64,000 nucleotides of DNA, from assembly GCF_000410875.1 (NCBI RefSeq), contig NZ_AROI01000026.1, positions 62,001 to 126,000 on the forward strand, written 5' to 3'. The DNA comes from Halopseudomonas pelagia CL-AP6. GTDB taxonomy: Bacteria > Pseudomonadota > Gammaproteobacteria > Pseudomonadales > Pseudomonadaceae. A model generated the notes under the pieces. It did no database searches, was not told the DNA's origin, and saw only the letters and a list, made by a program, of their open reading frames with translations. The position numbers and the translations under genes were made by a program. Shown in pieces: positions 1 through 8,500 of this stretch. Each line of letters opens with the position of its first letter. The first letter of the stretch is position 1.

Positions 1-2977
1 GTTGGCTGCACAAAGCACTGTAATCGCGCCCGCTGGCAATCACGTTGCCGTCGGCATCGACAACTTCAACACGCATGCGCAGATGCGCTTCCAACTCGAC
101 ATCATCCCAAGCGGCGTCATCCAGCCGCGTGCCAGTCATGCGACTCAACTCACGACCGAGCGTCTGCGCCAGCGGGCCCTGGCCAAAGGGCATTCGCTCC
201 AGCGCCGCACGCACAAAATCCGGTACCGGCACGAAGTTGCGGCGCAGCGCTTTGGGTAACCCGCGTACCAGCGCCACGCACTTATCGAAAATCAGGCCGG
301 GTACCAGCCAATCCAGCCGCTCGGCGGGAATCTGCCGCAACAGCGCGGCGGGTACCTTGAGGGTAACGCCGTCTTGCTCATGCCCCGGTTCGAAGTGATA
401 GCTGAGCGGCAATGCCACCTGCTCCCAGCGCCAGGCATCGGGATACTGCTCGACCGTCACTTCGCCGGCTTCGCGTTTCAGCAAATCCTCGCGGGTCATG
501 TGCAAAATGGTTGGCTGGTCGTGTTGGGTTTTTTTCAGCCAACGCTCGAAGCTCGCCAACTGATAGATATTCTGCGGCAGGTGCCGGTCAAAAAAAGCAT
601 AGAGGGTTTCGTCGTCAACCAAAATATCGCGCCGCCGCGCCTTGGCTTCCAGCTCGTCCAGTTCGGCCAGCAATTGCAGATTGGCTTTGTTGAAGGCTGA
701 ACGCCCATGCCACTCCCCACCAACCAACGCCCGGCGAATAAAGATCTCGCGCGAAGCGACCGGATCAATAGGCCCGAAATGGACTTTGCGCTTGGGTACA
801 ATGATCAGACCATAGAGCGTGACCTGTTCAAAGGCGACTACCTGACCGCGTTTCTTCTCCCAGTGCGGTTCACTGTGGCTGGTTTTGACCAGGTGCGCGG
901 CCAGCGGCTCGACCCACAGCGGGTCAATCTTTGCCGCCAGACGGCCATACAGCCTGCGGGTTTCGGTCAACTCGGCGACCATCACCCAGTTCGGGCGTTT
1001 TTTTGCCAAGGCCGATGACGGGTGCAGCATAAAACGCCGCTGGCGCGCGCCAAGATAGTCTCCGTCCTCAGTCTTGTTACCCAACTGACTCAGCAGCCCG
1101 GACAACAAGGCCTTATGCACCGCGTCCTCTGAGGCCGGTTGCGCATTGCGCACCAGTTCCAGATCCTTGCTGGTCAATACCAGTTGCCGGTGCGTTTCGC
1201 GCCATTCGCGCATACGCATATAGTTGAGAAACTGCCGCCGACACCAACTGCGTAGCTGCCCCTGGGTAAGCGCCTGGCGCTGCTCCTCAAAGCCGCGCCA
1301 CAGGTTCAGGAAGGCGGCAAAATCTGAGCCCTCGTCCTTCCACTGGGCATGCGCCTGATCTGCAGCCTGCTGACGCTCCAGCGGACGTTCGCGCGGATCC
1401 TGCACAGCCAGCGCACTGGCGATAATCAATACCTCTTCCAGACTGCCACTAGTACTGGCTTCAAGTAGCATACGGCCGATCCGCGGATCCACCGGTAAGC
1501 GCGCCAACTGGCGGCCGTTGTCGGTAATCACGCCATCGCGGTCCACCGCGCCCAATTCTTGCAACAGGTTAAAACCGTCACTGATCGAGCGCCCATCCGG
1601 CGGTTCAATAAAGGGGAAGTCCTCGATCCGGCCCAGCCGCAGATGCAGCATCTGCAAAATCACCGCGGCCAGGTTGGTGCGTAAAATCTCCGGGTCAGTA
1701 AATTCTGGCCGGGCGTTGAAATCCTCCTCCGCATACAAACGCACGCAAATACCCGGAGCTACCCGTCCACAGCGACCCTTGCGCTGATTGGCGCTGGCTT
1801 GGGAGATTGCCTCGACCGGCAGACGCTGAACCTTGGAACGCGGACTGTACCGGCTGATGCGCGCCTCACCCGGATCTATCACATAGACGATACCAGGCAC
1901 GGTTAGCGAGGTTTCGGCGACGTTGGTCGCCAGTACCACCCGGCGACCCGCATGCGAGGCAAAAATTTTCTGTTGCTCGGCCACGGACAACCGCGCATAA
2001 AGCGGCAGTATTTCGGTGTGGCGCAGATTGGCCTTGCGCAGGTAGTCTGCGGTGTCGCGAATTTCTCGCTCGCCGGGCAGAAAGATCAACGCATCGCCCG
2101 GCCCCTTGCCGTTAGCGCGCTCGTATTTTTCCAGCTCCTGCAGCGTAGCAAGAATGCCCTGGTCGATGCTCAGGTCTTCCTCAACCTGATTGCCCTCTTC
2201 ATCCATTTCTGCACTGAGCGGCCGATACCAGACATCCACCGGATAGGCGCGGCCTGAGACCTCAATCACCGGGGCGTTGTCGAAATGTTCGGAGAAGCGC
2301 TGCAAATCGATGGTGGCTGAGGTAATGATGATCTTGAGATCCGGTCGCTCTGGCAAAATCGTTTTCAGATAACCGAGCAGGAAATCGATATTCAGGCTGC
2401 GTTCGTGGGCCTCATCGATGATCAAGGTATCGTAGCGCTGTAGCAGCCGATCATGCTGGGTTTCGGCCAGCAGAATACCGTCAGTCATCAGCTTGATCAG
2501 GGTGCTGTCTTTGCTCTGATCGGTAAAGCGCACTTGAAAGCCGACCAGCTCACCCAGGGGCGTGCCTATTTCGTCGGCGACCCGACTGGCGACACTGCGG
2601 GCCGCAAGACGGCGCGGCTGGGTGTGCCCAATTTGCCCGTGACTACCCCGCCCCAGTTCCAGACAGATTTTCGGGATCTGCGTGGTCTTACCGGAACCGG
2701 TTTCACCAGCAATCACCACTACCTGGTGCTCGCCGATGGCCGCTCTGATCTGTTCGCGACGCTCGGCAATCGGCAACTGATCGTCGTAACACATTGGCGG
2801 AATGCTCGCGCGCCGCGCCTCGACCCGCGCGCACGAACGGCTGAAGCGCTCCTGCCATTGGGCCAGACGCTGCGCGTCTGGATGCTTGCCCAGGCTGGCT
2901 AGCTGGCGTGCCAAGCGCGGGCGGTCAGCGGCCATGGTCTGGTCGAGGTTGGCAGTAACGGAGTTCAGATCAGTCAT
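1..2977 (-). CDS. hrpA: ATP-dependent RNA helicase HrpA (3' end outside window)
   Basis: This is a DEAH-box RNA helicase. The family unwinds RNA and rescues stalled or collided ribosomes. The window holds the first 992 codons; HrpA is usually about 1300 aa, so roughly the last quarter lies beyond base 1. Visible in the translation: Walker A GETGSGKTTQ near residues 90-98, the DEAH box (DEAHERS) near 187, the SAT motif, a helicase C domain with QRKGRCGR, then the HA2/OB-fold region and the start of the C-terminal DUF3418 part. The start is the ATG at 2977, giving MTDLNSVTAN. It lies just after the terminator of the upstream fadD gene, so it probably has its own promoter in the short gap. The order hrpA, fadD1, fadD2 matches P. 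aeruginosa PA3297-PA3300. The identification is secure. Confidence 0.95.
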   Translation of the reverse strand, partial: MTDLNSVTANLDQTMAADRPRLARQLASLGKHPDAQRLAQWQERFSRSCARVEARRASIPPMCYDDQLPIAERREQIRAAIGEHQVVVIAGETGSGKTTQIPKICLELGRGSHGQIGHTQPRRLAARSVASRVADEIGTPLGELVGFQVRFTDQSKDSTLIKLMTDGILLAETQHDRLLQRYDTLIIDEAHERSLNIDFLLGYLKTILPERPDLKIIITSATIDLQRFSEHFDNAPVIEVSGRAYPVDVWYRPLSAEMDEEGNQVEEDLSIDQGILATLQELEKYERANGKGPGDALIFLPGEREIRDTADYLRKANLRHTEILPLYARLSVAEQQKIFASHAGRRVVLATNVAETSLTVPGIVYVIDPGEARISRYSPRSKVQRLPVEAISQASANQRKGRCGRVAPGICVRLYAEEDFNARPEFTDPEILRTNLAAVILQMLHLRLGRIEDFPFIEPPDGRSISDGFNLLQELGAVDRDGVITDNGRQLARLPVDPRIGRMLLEASTSGSLEEVLIIASALAVQDPRERPLERQQAADQAHAQWKDEGSDFAAFLNLWRGFEEQRQALTQGQLRSWCRRQFLNYMRMREWRETHRQLVLTSKDLELVRNAQPASEDAVHKALLSGLLSQLGNKTEDGDYLGARQRRFMLHPSSALAKKRPNWVMVAELTETRRLYGRLAAKIDPLWVEPLAAHLVKTSHSEPHWEKKRGQVVAFEQVTLYGLIIVPKRKVHFGPIDPVASREIFIRRALVGGEWHGRSAFNKANLQLLAELDELEAKARRRDILVDDETLYAFFDRHLPQNIYQLASFERWLKKTQHDQPTILHMTREDLLKREAGEVTVEQYPDAWRWEQVALPLSYHFEPGHEQDGVTLKVPAALLRQIPAERLDWLVPGLIFDKCVALVRGLPKALRRNFVPVPDFVRAALERMPFGQGPLAQTLGRELSRMTGTRLDDAAWDDVELEAHLRMRVEVVDADGNVIASGRDYSALCSQ

Positions 2978-2993
2978 CAATTCAGCTCTGGAG

Positions 2994-3030
2994 AAAACAA
3001 AAACCCCGCCAGTGCATCGCGCTGGCGGGG
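2994..3030 (-). terminator. Rho-independent terminator of fadD1
   Basis: A 12-bp stem (one G-T pair) lies at 3004-3030 around the loop ATC. On the minus strand it is followed by TTTTTGTTTT. It sits between fadD1 and hrpA and is oriented to end fadD1 transcription. Confidence 0.9.
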
Positions 3031-3092
3031 TTGTATTGTCGCAGATTTGCTCTGCGCTTTGCTGCAACTGAGTGTGCAGCGTCCAGCTAATA

Positions 3093-4781
3093 TTACTTAC
3101 TGGCGACTTTCTTCAGCTCTTCGTCGCGCAGTTCACGACGTAGAATCTTGCCGACGTTGGTGGTCGGCAGTGCATCGCGGAACTCGACATACTTCGGCAC
3201 CTTGTAGGCTGTCAGGCTGTCACGCATCTGCGCCTTGACCTGCTCGGCACTCAGTTCGGCACCCGGAGCCTTGACCAGGAAGACCTTGATGGCTTCACCG
3301 GATTTTTCATCCGGTACGCCGACGGCGGCACATTGAGTAACGCCCGGAATCGCGGCCATGACATCTTCCAGTTCATTCGGATACACGTTGAAGCCGGAGA
3401 CAATAATCATGTCTTTCTTGCGATCGACAATCTTCAGGAAACCGTCTTCCTGGATAATGGCGATGTCACCGGTCTTCAACCAGCCTTCGGCGTCGAGCAT
3501 TTCATCGGTGGCTTCCTGACGCTGCCAATAACCCTTCATCACCTGCGGGCCTTTGACGCACAACTCGCCGCGCTCGCCCAGTGGCACTTCATTGCCGTCA
3601 TCATCGATAACCTTGCACAAGGTCGACGGCACCGGAATACCAATGGTACCCAACTGAATGGCTTGAATCGGATTGACCGTGGCCAGCGGGCTGGTTTCGG
3701 TCATGCCATAACCTTCACAGACCTTGCAGCCGGTGATTTTTTCCCAACGTTCGGCCGTAGCCTGTTGCAACGCCATACCGCCAGACAGGGTGACCTTGAA
3801 CTGACTGAAATCCAGCCCACGGAAGATTTCATCATTGCATAACGCGACGAACAGCGTGTTCAGACCAACAAAACCAGTAAAGCGGACCTTGGTCAGCTCC
3901 TTGACGAAAGCCGGAATATCGCGCGGGTTGGTGATCAGAATGTTGTGGTTGCCACTGATCATCATCGCCATGCAGTGAAAGGTGAAGGCGTAGATGTGGT
4001 ACAGCGGCAGCGGGCAGATCAGCACTTCTTGACCGTCCTTGATGCTGCTGCCCATCATCGCCTTGGCTTGCAGCATGTTGGCAACCAGATTGCGGTGAGT
4101 CAGCATCGCGCCCTTGGCTACGCCGGTGGTACCACCGGTGTATTGCAGCACTGCCACGTCGTCGCTGGCCGGCGAGGCTTCGTTAAAGCTCTGGCCCTTG
4201 CCCTTGGCTAATGCATCGTTGAACTTGATTGCCCCTGGAATATTGAAACTCGGGACCATCTTCTTGACATGCTTGACCACAAAATTAATCAGCAGCCGCT
4301 TGAGCGGCGGCAGCATGTCACCCACTTCGGTGACGATAACCTTTTTCACGCCGGTCTTGGGCACGACTTGCTCGGCCAGGTGAGCCATGTTGGCCAGGCA
4401 GATCAGCAGTTTGGCCCCGGAATCGTTGAACTGGTGCTCCATCTCGCGGTGCGTGTAAAGCGGGTTGGTATTCACTACCACGTAGCCGGCACGCATGGCG
4501 CCAAATACCGCTACTGGGTACTGCAACACGTTGGGCATCTGGATCGCGACGCGGTCACCTGGCTGCAAACCGCTGTGCTTCTGCAGGTAGGCGGCAAAAT
4601 CACCAGACAGTTTGTACATTTCGCCGTAGGTGATGGTTTTGCCCAGGTTGCTAAAGGCGGGCTTGTCTGCAAAGCGTTGGCAGGATTCCTTCAATACGGC
4701 AAGGATGTTGGGGTATTGGTCCGCATTGATCTCGGTCGGAATATCTGCCGGGTATTTGTCTTTCCAGAAATTCTCAAGCAT
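3093..4781 (-). CDS. fadD1: Long-chain fatty acid-CoA ligase FadD1
   Basis: Acyl-CoA synthetase of the ANL (AMP-forming) superfamily. It activates imported long-chain fatty acids to acyl-CoA at the inner membrane, which starts beta-oxidation. The protein is 562 aa, the same as Pseudomonas FadD1, and begins MLENFWKDKYPADIP like it. The P-loop-like AMP motif YTGGTTGVAKGAML lies near residues 215-228. The motifs YGMTETSP, GWLKTGD and DRKKDMIIVSGFNVYPNE follow, and the C-terminal catalytic-lysine motif is NVGKILRRELR. The ATG at 4781 is preceded by a CAGGAG ribosome site. It is a tandem paralogue of fadD2 directly upstream, but the terminator between them and the 337-bp gap suggest separate transcription. 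Confidence 0.95.
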   Translation of the reverse strand: MLENFWKDKYPADIPTEINADQYPNILAVLKESCQRFADKPAFSNLGKTITYGEMYKLSGDFAAYLQKHSGLQPGDRVAIQMPNVLQYPVAVFGAMRAGYVVVNTNPLYTHREMEHQFNDSGAKLLICLANMAHLAEQVVPKTGVKKVIVTEVGDMLPPLKRLLINFVVKHVKKMVPSFNIPGAIKFNDALAKGKGQSFNEASPASDDVAVLQYTGGTTGVAKGAMLTHRNLVANMLQAKAMMGSSIKDGQEVLICPLPLYHIYAFTFHCMAMMISGNHNILITNPRDIPAFVKELTKVRFTGFVGLNTLFVALCNDEIFRGLDFSQFKVTLSGGMALQQATAERWEKITGCKVCEGYGMTETSPLATVNPIQAIQLGTIGIPVPSTLCKVIDDDGNEVPLGERGELCVKGPQVMKGYWQRQEATDEMLDAEGWLKTGDIAIIQEDGFLKIVDRKKDMIIVSGFNVYPNELEDVMAAIPGVTQCAAVGVPDEKSGEAIKVFLVKAPGAELSAEQVKAQMRDSLTAYKVPKYVEFRDALPTTNVGKILRRELRDEELKKVASK

Positions 4782-5118
4782 TGATGCCTGCTCCTGAACT
4801 AGTCGGCCACGCGAGCCGATTTTCTCTTATGGTTTATAAAGGCTACTCCGAAAACGCACTGAAAGCGCGCTTGCCGAGTTTCCTGCACAGAACTGGGCTT
4901 ATCGGCGTCAATGATGAACGAAAACAGCATTTCAGTCGAAAAGTGGCCGAAGACTAGCAGTTTTTGCCAGATCAGACCAGCGCACACGCCGATGGACGTC
5001 ACAGCCCATTGGGACGGCTAACCAAGGCGGTAGCAAGCACATTTGGCAGGGCAGAAAAAAGCCCGACGCACGTGCGTCGGGCTGTGGCCTGGCAATACCG
5101 GAAAAGCGTTGCGAGTAA
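4782..5118. other. Intergenic region between fadD1 and fadD2
   Basis: A 337-bp stretch without a convincing gene. It holds the fadD2 terminator (5053-5083) and presumably the fadD1 promoter and leader on the minus strand. I looked for the PsrA-type motif (GAAAC-N4-GTTTG) known for fad genes and did not find a clean copy. The short open frames here have no ribosome sites and no recognisable product. Confidence 0.5.
5053..5083 (-). terminator. Rho-independent terminator of fadD2
   Basis: A perfect 12-bp inverted repeat (arms AGCCCGACGCAC and GTGCGTCGGGCT, 5060-5083) is followed on the minus strand by a T6 run. It is oriented to end fadD2, upstream of fadD1. Confidence 0.9.
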
Positions 5119-6804
5119 TCAGTTATCCCGCAGCTCCCGACGCAAAATCTTGCCAACTGGCGTCATCGGCAAAGAATCGCGAATCTCATAGTGTTTGGGT
5201 ACTTTGTAGCCGGTAAAATTGGCGCGGCAATAAGCCTTCAGCTCATCAATGCTCAGATCATCCACGCTCGGGACAACGAACAGCTTGACCGCTTCACCGG
5301 ACTTCTCATCAGGTACACCGATCGCCGCAGCATTGGCGACCTTCGGATGCGCGGCCACCACGTCTTCAATTTCATTCGGGTATACGTTAAAGCCCGATAC
5401 TATGATCAGATCTTTGATGCGGTCGACGATAGCGACAAAACCATCCTCGTCAATCACGGCCACGTCACCGGTTTTCAGCCAACCGTCAGCATCCAGCATT
5501 TCTGCCGTAGCATCGTCCCGCTGCCAGTAACCCTTCATCACCTGCGGGCCCTTCACACACAACTCTCCGCGCTCGCCGATCGGTAGTTCGACACCGTTTT
5601 CGTCAATCACCTTGATCGCGGTACCCGGCACCGGCAGGCCGACGCTACCCAGACGCGCCAGACCATCGCCGGGGCTGGAGCAGACGACAGGCGAGCACTC
5701 GGTCAGGCCATAACCTTCACCGATACGGCTGCCAGTTTTGCCTTCCCAGCGCTCGGCGGTGGCTTTCACCAACGCAGTACCGCCGGAGGTGGTGCCCTTG
5801 AGGTGGGAAAAGTCGATATCCATGAACTCGGGATGCTCCATCAGCGCCACAAACAGCGTGTTAAGGCCGACCATGGAGGAGAACTTCCACTTTTTCAGCT
5901 CTTTGACGAAGCCTGGAATATCACGAGGGTTGGTGATCAGCACATTGTGATAACCCGCCAGCATCATGCACATGCAGTTCGCTGTGAAAGCAAAGATATG
6001 GTAAAGCGGCAAAGGGCAAATCACGATTTCACTGCCATCGCTCATGATCTTCTTGCCGTCTTTGTCCAGCTGCTGCATGTTGGCATACACCTGCAGCATG
6101 TTCGCGACCAGGTTGCCATGGGTCAGCATTGCGCCCTTGGACGGGCCAGTAGTACCGCCGGTGTATTGCAGTACGGCAACATCATCCAACGTCTTGCTGA
6201 CCGGCTTTGGCGTCTTGCCTTTACTGGCCTTGAGTGCAGCCTTGAAAGACACAGCCTGGGGTAGATTAAAGGTCGGGACCATCTTCTTGACGCGCTTGAC
6301 CACGGTATTGACCAGCAAGCCTTTGAGCCCTGGCAACATATCGCCCATGCGCGCTTCAAACAAGTATTTCAGGTCGGTATCGGGAGCGACTTCCTCAACC
6401 AGATGGCCGAACATATTCAGGTAGATCAATGCCTTGGCACCGGAATCCTTGAACTGGTGGCGCATTTCCCGCGCGGTGTACAACGGGTTGGTGTTGACCA
6501 CAATCAAACCGGCACGAATAGCACCAAAAACGGCTACGGGGAACTGCAATACATTGGGCATCTGGATCGCGATGCGGTCACCGGGCTGCAGATCTGTTTC
6601 GGTTTGCAGGTAACTGGCAAAATTGCCCGACAGGCGATCTAGCTCTCCGTACGTCAGGGTGGTATCCATATTGGTAAAGGCTGGTCGATCTGCAAATTGC
6701 TTGCACGAGCGTTCGAACACATCACCAATTGAGCTGTACTGCGTCAGATCAATGTCGTTAGGCACACCGGCTGGGCGTTTGTCATTCCAGAATGCTGCTT
6801 CCAT
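5119..6804 (-). CDS. fadD2: Long-chain fatty acid-CoA ligase FadD2
   Basis: Second AMP-forming acyl-CoA synthetase, 561 aa from the chosen start, with a different expected chain-length preference from FadD1. Motifs: YTGGTTGPSKGAML near residue 215, GEGYGLTECSP, GWLKTGD, DRIKDLIIVSGFNVYPNE and VGKILRREL at the C-terminus. I chose the ATG at 6804 (MEAAFWNDKRPAG) because GAGGA lies 8 bases before it and it matches the FadD2 N-terminus. An in-frame ATG at 6831 would add nine residues that overlap this ribosome site. A perfect 16-bp palindrome lies 36 bp upstream of the start codon, in the region shared with the divergent hydrolase. FadD1/FadD2 pairs are typical of Pseudomonas (PA3299/PA3300). Confidence 0.94.
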   Translation of the reverse strand: MEAAFWNDKRPAGVPNDIDLTQYSSIGDVFERSCKQFADRPAFTNMDTTLTYGELDRLSGNFASYLQTETDLQPGDRIAIQMPNVLQFPVAVFGAIRAGLIVVNTNPLYTAREMRHQFKDSGAKALIYLNMFGHLVEEVAPDTDLKYLFEARMGDMLPGLKGLLVNTVVKRVKKMVPTFNLPQAVSFKAALKASKGKTPKPVSKTLDDVAVLQYTGGTTGPSKGAMLTHGNLVANMLQVYANMQQLDKDGKKIMSDGSEIVICPLPLYHIFAFTANCMCMMLAGYHNVLITNPRDIPGFVKELKKWKFSSMVGLNTLFVALMEHPEFMDIDFSHLKGTTSGGTALVKATAERWEGKTGSRIGEGYGLTECSPVVCSSPGDGLARLGSVGLPVPGTAIKVIDENGVELPIGERGELCVKGPQVMKGYWQRDDATAEMLDADGWLKTGDVAVIDEDGFVAIVDRIKDLIIVSGFNVYPNEIEDVVAAHPKVANAAAIGVPDEKSGEAVKLFVVPSVDDLSIDELKAYCRANFTGYKVPKHYEIRDSLPMTPVGKILRRELRDN

Positions 6805-6840
6805 TATTCTTGTCCTCTTTCCCCGTATCATTTACCCCAA

Positions 6841-6856
6841 GAACAACCGGTTGTTC
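6841..6856. promoter_or_regulatory. 16-bp perfect palindrome upstream of fadD2, operator candidate
   Basis: GAACAACCGGTTGTTC is a perfect palindrome 36 bp upstream of the fadD2 start codon, in the divergent region between fadD2 (minus) and the hydrolase gene (plus). The shape suits a dimeric regulator such as a TetR-type fatty-acid sensor. It does not match the PsrA consensus I know, so the regulator is unknown. Confidence 0.5.
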
Positions 6857-7008
6857 CTGGGTACTATTGTTCCGGCAGATCATCCCGCTCTAGGTCAGGG
6901 TTGTCATTCGGTTCACGTCTATGCGTAACCCGTAAAAGTACCAGTATTGCCAATAAACACAAAACACTGATCTGTTTCATTTGCCATGTGAATAGGAGAA
7001 ATACGCCG

Positions 7009-7965
7009 ATGGCTTACCAGACTCGCAGGCTGGCCCCCGCAGATCACACTTCGCTAACATTGCACCAATGGTTGCCCGATGACGAGCCGTGCTCGGCCCT
7101 GGTACTGGTATGCCACGGAATGGCAGAACATGCCGCGCGCTATGCCCCCCTGTCGCAGCAGTTGAATCAAGCAGGATACGCGGTATTGGCGCTGGACCAA
7201 CGCGGACATGGTCAAAGCGCAGAGGGTCAAATGCTTGGCCATTTTGCCGATAGGGAGGGTTGGAACAAAGTAACAGACGATCTGGCGTTATTGCTGGGTG
7301 AGGCTCAGGCATTAATGCCGGGCAAGCCGGTTTTCATGCTGGGCCACAGCATGGGCTCGTACATTGTGCAGGGTTTTCTACTCCGCCATAGCGCACAACT
7401 GGCGGGTGTGATCCTCAGTGGCAGCAACGCCCACCCCACGGCACTGAGCCGTTTTGGCCGGGCCGCCGCCACCCTGGAAGGCCGCCTGCGCGGCTTCGCA
7501 CAACCGGCGCTAAGCATGGCCAAATTGAGTTTTGGCCAATTCAACCGCGCCTTTCGTCCGGCCCGCACCGAGTTCGATTGGTTGAGTCGCGACGCCGAGC
7601 AAGTCGACCGTTACATAGCCGACCCGCTATGCGGCTTTCCCTGTTCTGCGCGGCTGTGGCAAGACCTGTTCAGCGGTCTGCTGCACATTGCCGACCCGCG
7701 TGAACTCAGCCGACTGCCCAGCGACCTTTCGATACATATCATCGGCGGCAGTGCCGATCCAGTGAGCGCTGGCGGCGGCCTGCACAAGCTGCAAAAGCGC
7801 CTGCAGGACGCCGGACTGTCGCAGGTCAGCCTGCAATTGTATGATGGCGCACGACACGAAATCCTCAACGAAACAAACCGCGACCAGGTGATGCAGGATC
7901 TGATTGCCTGGCTGGAAACGCACAACCCCGCCACCCAGACGGAGACACCCGATGTCCAAGCTTGA
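7009..7965 (+). CDS. Alpha/beta hydrolase, monoacylglycerol lipase/lysophospholipase-like
   Basis: Cytoplasmic serine hydrolase of the Hydrolase_4 (S33) group, 318 aa, with no signal peptide. Catalytic features: oxyanion region VCHGMAEHAARY near residue 35, nucleophile elbow GHSMGS with Ser114, acid in GSADPVS, and His in GARHEIL. The start is the ATG at 7009 with AGGAGAA eight bases upstream; an open frame beginning at 6901 has no such site. The gene overlaps phaJ by 14 bp, so the two are translationally coupled, and it is divergent from fadD2. This is the arrangement of P. aeruginosa PA3301, annotated as a lysophospholipase. A role in releasing fatty acids from glycerolipids for FadD is likely but inferred. 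Confidence 0.85.
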   Translation: MAYQTRRLAPADHTSLTLHQWLPDDEPCSALVLVCHGMAEHAARYAPLSQQLNQAGYAVLALDQRGHGQSAEGQMLGHFADREGWNKVTDDLALLLGEAQALMPGKPVFMLGHSMGSYIVQGFLLRHSAQLAGVILSGSNAHPTALSRFGRAAATLEGRLRGFAQPALSMAKLSFGQFNRAFRPARTEFDWLSRDAEQVDRYIADPLCGFPCSARLWQDLFSGLLHIADPRELSRLPSDLSIHIIGGSADPVSAGGGLHKLQKRLQDAGLSQVSLQLYDGARHEILNETNRDQVMQDLIAWLETHNPATQTETPDVQA

Positions 7966-8422
7966 AAACCGTATCTATGATGAACTCAGCGTCGGCGACA
8001 AGGCCGAGATCAGTCACCTGGTGACGGAGCGCGACCTGATCCTGTTTGCTGAAGTGTCCGGCGATGTTAATCCGGTGCACCTGGATGAAGAGTTCGCCGC
8101 AACCACTCCATTCAAAGGCCGCATTGCCCATGGCATGTTCTCCGGCGCCTTGATCTCTGCCGCCATCGCCTGCGAGCTGCCGGGGCCTGGCACCATTTAT
8201 CTCGGCCAGGAGATGAGTTTTCTGCGTCCGGTGCGCCTGGGCGACGAGATTCGTATTGAACTGGAAGTGATCGAAAAGCTACCGAAGAACCGCGCGCGTA
8301 TTGCCACGCGGGTATTCAACCAGGATGCCAAGCAGGTCGTTGATGGCGTCGCCACCGTCATGGTACCAACCGAGAAGGTCAGCGTTGAGCGGCAGGTATT
8401 GCCAGGCGTGAAAATCGGTTAA
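7952..8422 (+). CDS. phaJ: R-specific enoyl-CoA hydratase (PhaJ1-like)
   Basis: Hot-dog fold MaoC-type hydratase of 156 aa, the same length as P. aeruginosa PhaJ1 (PA3302). It converts trans-2-enoyl-CoA to (R)-3-hydroxyacyl-CoA, linking beta-oxidation to polyhydroxyalkanoate precursors. The hydratase-2 motif SGDVNPVHLDEEFA carries the catalytic pair Asp38 and His43. The conserved segments RIAHGM, LPGPGTIYLGQ and EKLPKNRARIATRVFNQ follow. The start at 7952 has GGAG seven bases upstream and lies inside the end of the hydrolase gene. No PHA synthase is in this window, so whether it feeds PHA here is open; it could act mainly in lipid metabolism. Confidence 0.9.
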   Translation: MSKLENRIYDELSVGDKAEISHLVTERDLILFAEVSGDVNPVHLDEEFAATTPFKGRIAHGMFSGALISAAIACELPGPGTIYLGQEMSFLRPVRLGDEIRIELEVIEKLPKNRARIATRVFNQDAKQVVDGVATVMVPTEKVSVERQVLPGVKIG

Positions 8423-8477
8423 AAAAAGGGAAGCCAGCGTCGCTCTGACCGGTTACCCCTTCGCTTTCACGTTCCGG

Positions 8478-8500
8478 GTAAATAGCCGCTGGCTATTTAC
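8478..8500. terminator. Hairpin between convergent phaJ and the VWA gene
   Basis: A perfect 10-bp inverted repeat (GTAAATAGCC and GGCTATTTAC, loop GCT) overlaps the stop codon of the VWA gene. An additional 8-bp complement (8432-8439 with 8487-8494) spans the gap. There is no T run, so terminator function is only plausible. Confidence 0.4.

Noticed and set aside
4799-5191. Short open frames in the fadD1-fadD2 gap as possible small genes
   Set aside because: No ribosome sites, no conserved product, and they run across the fadD2 terminator.
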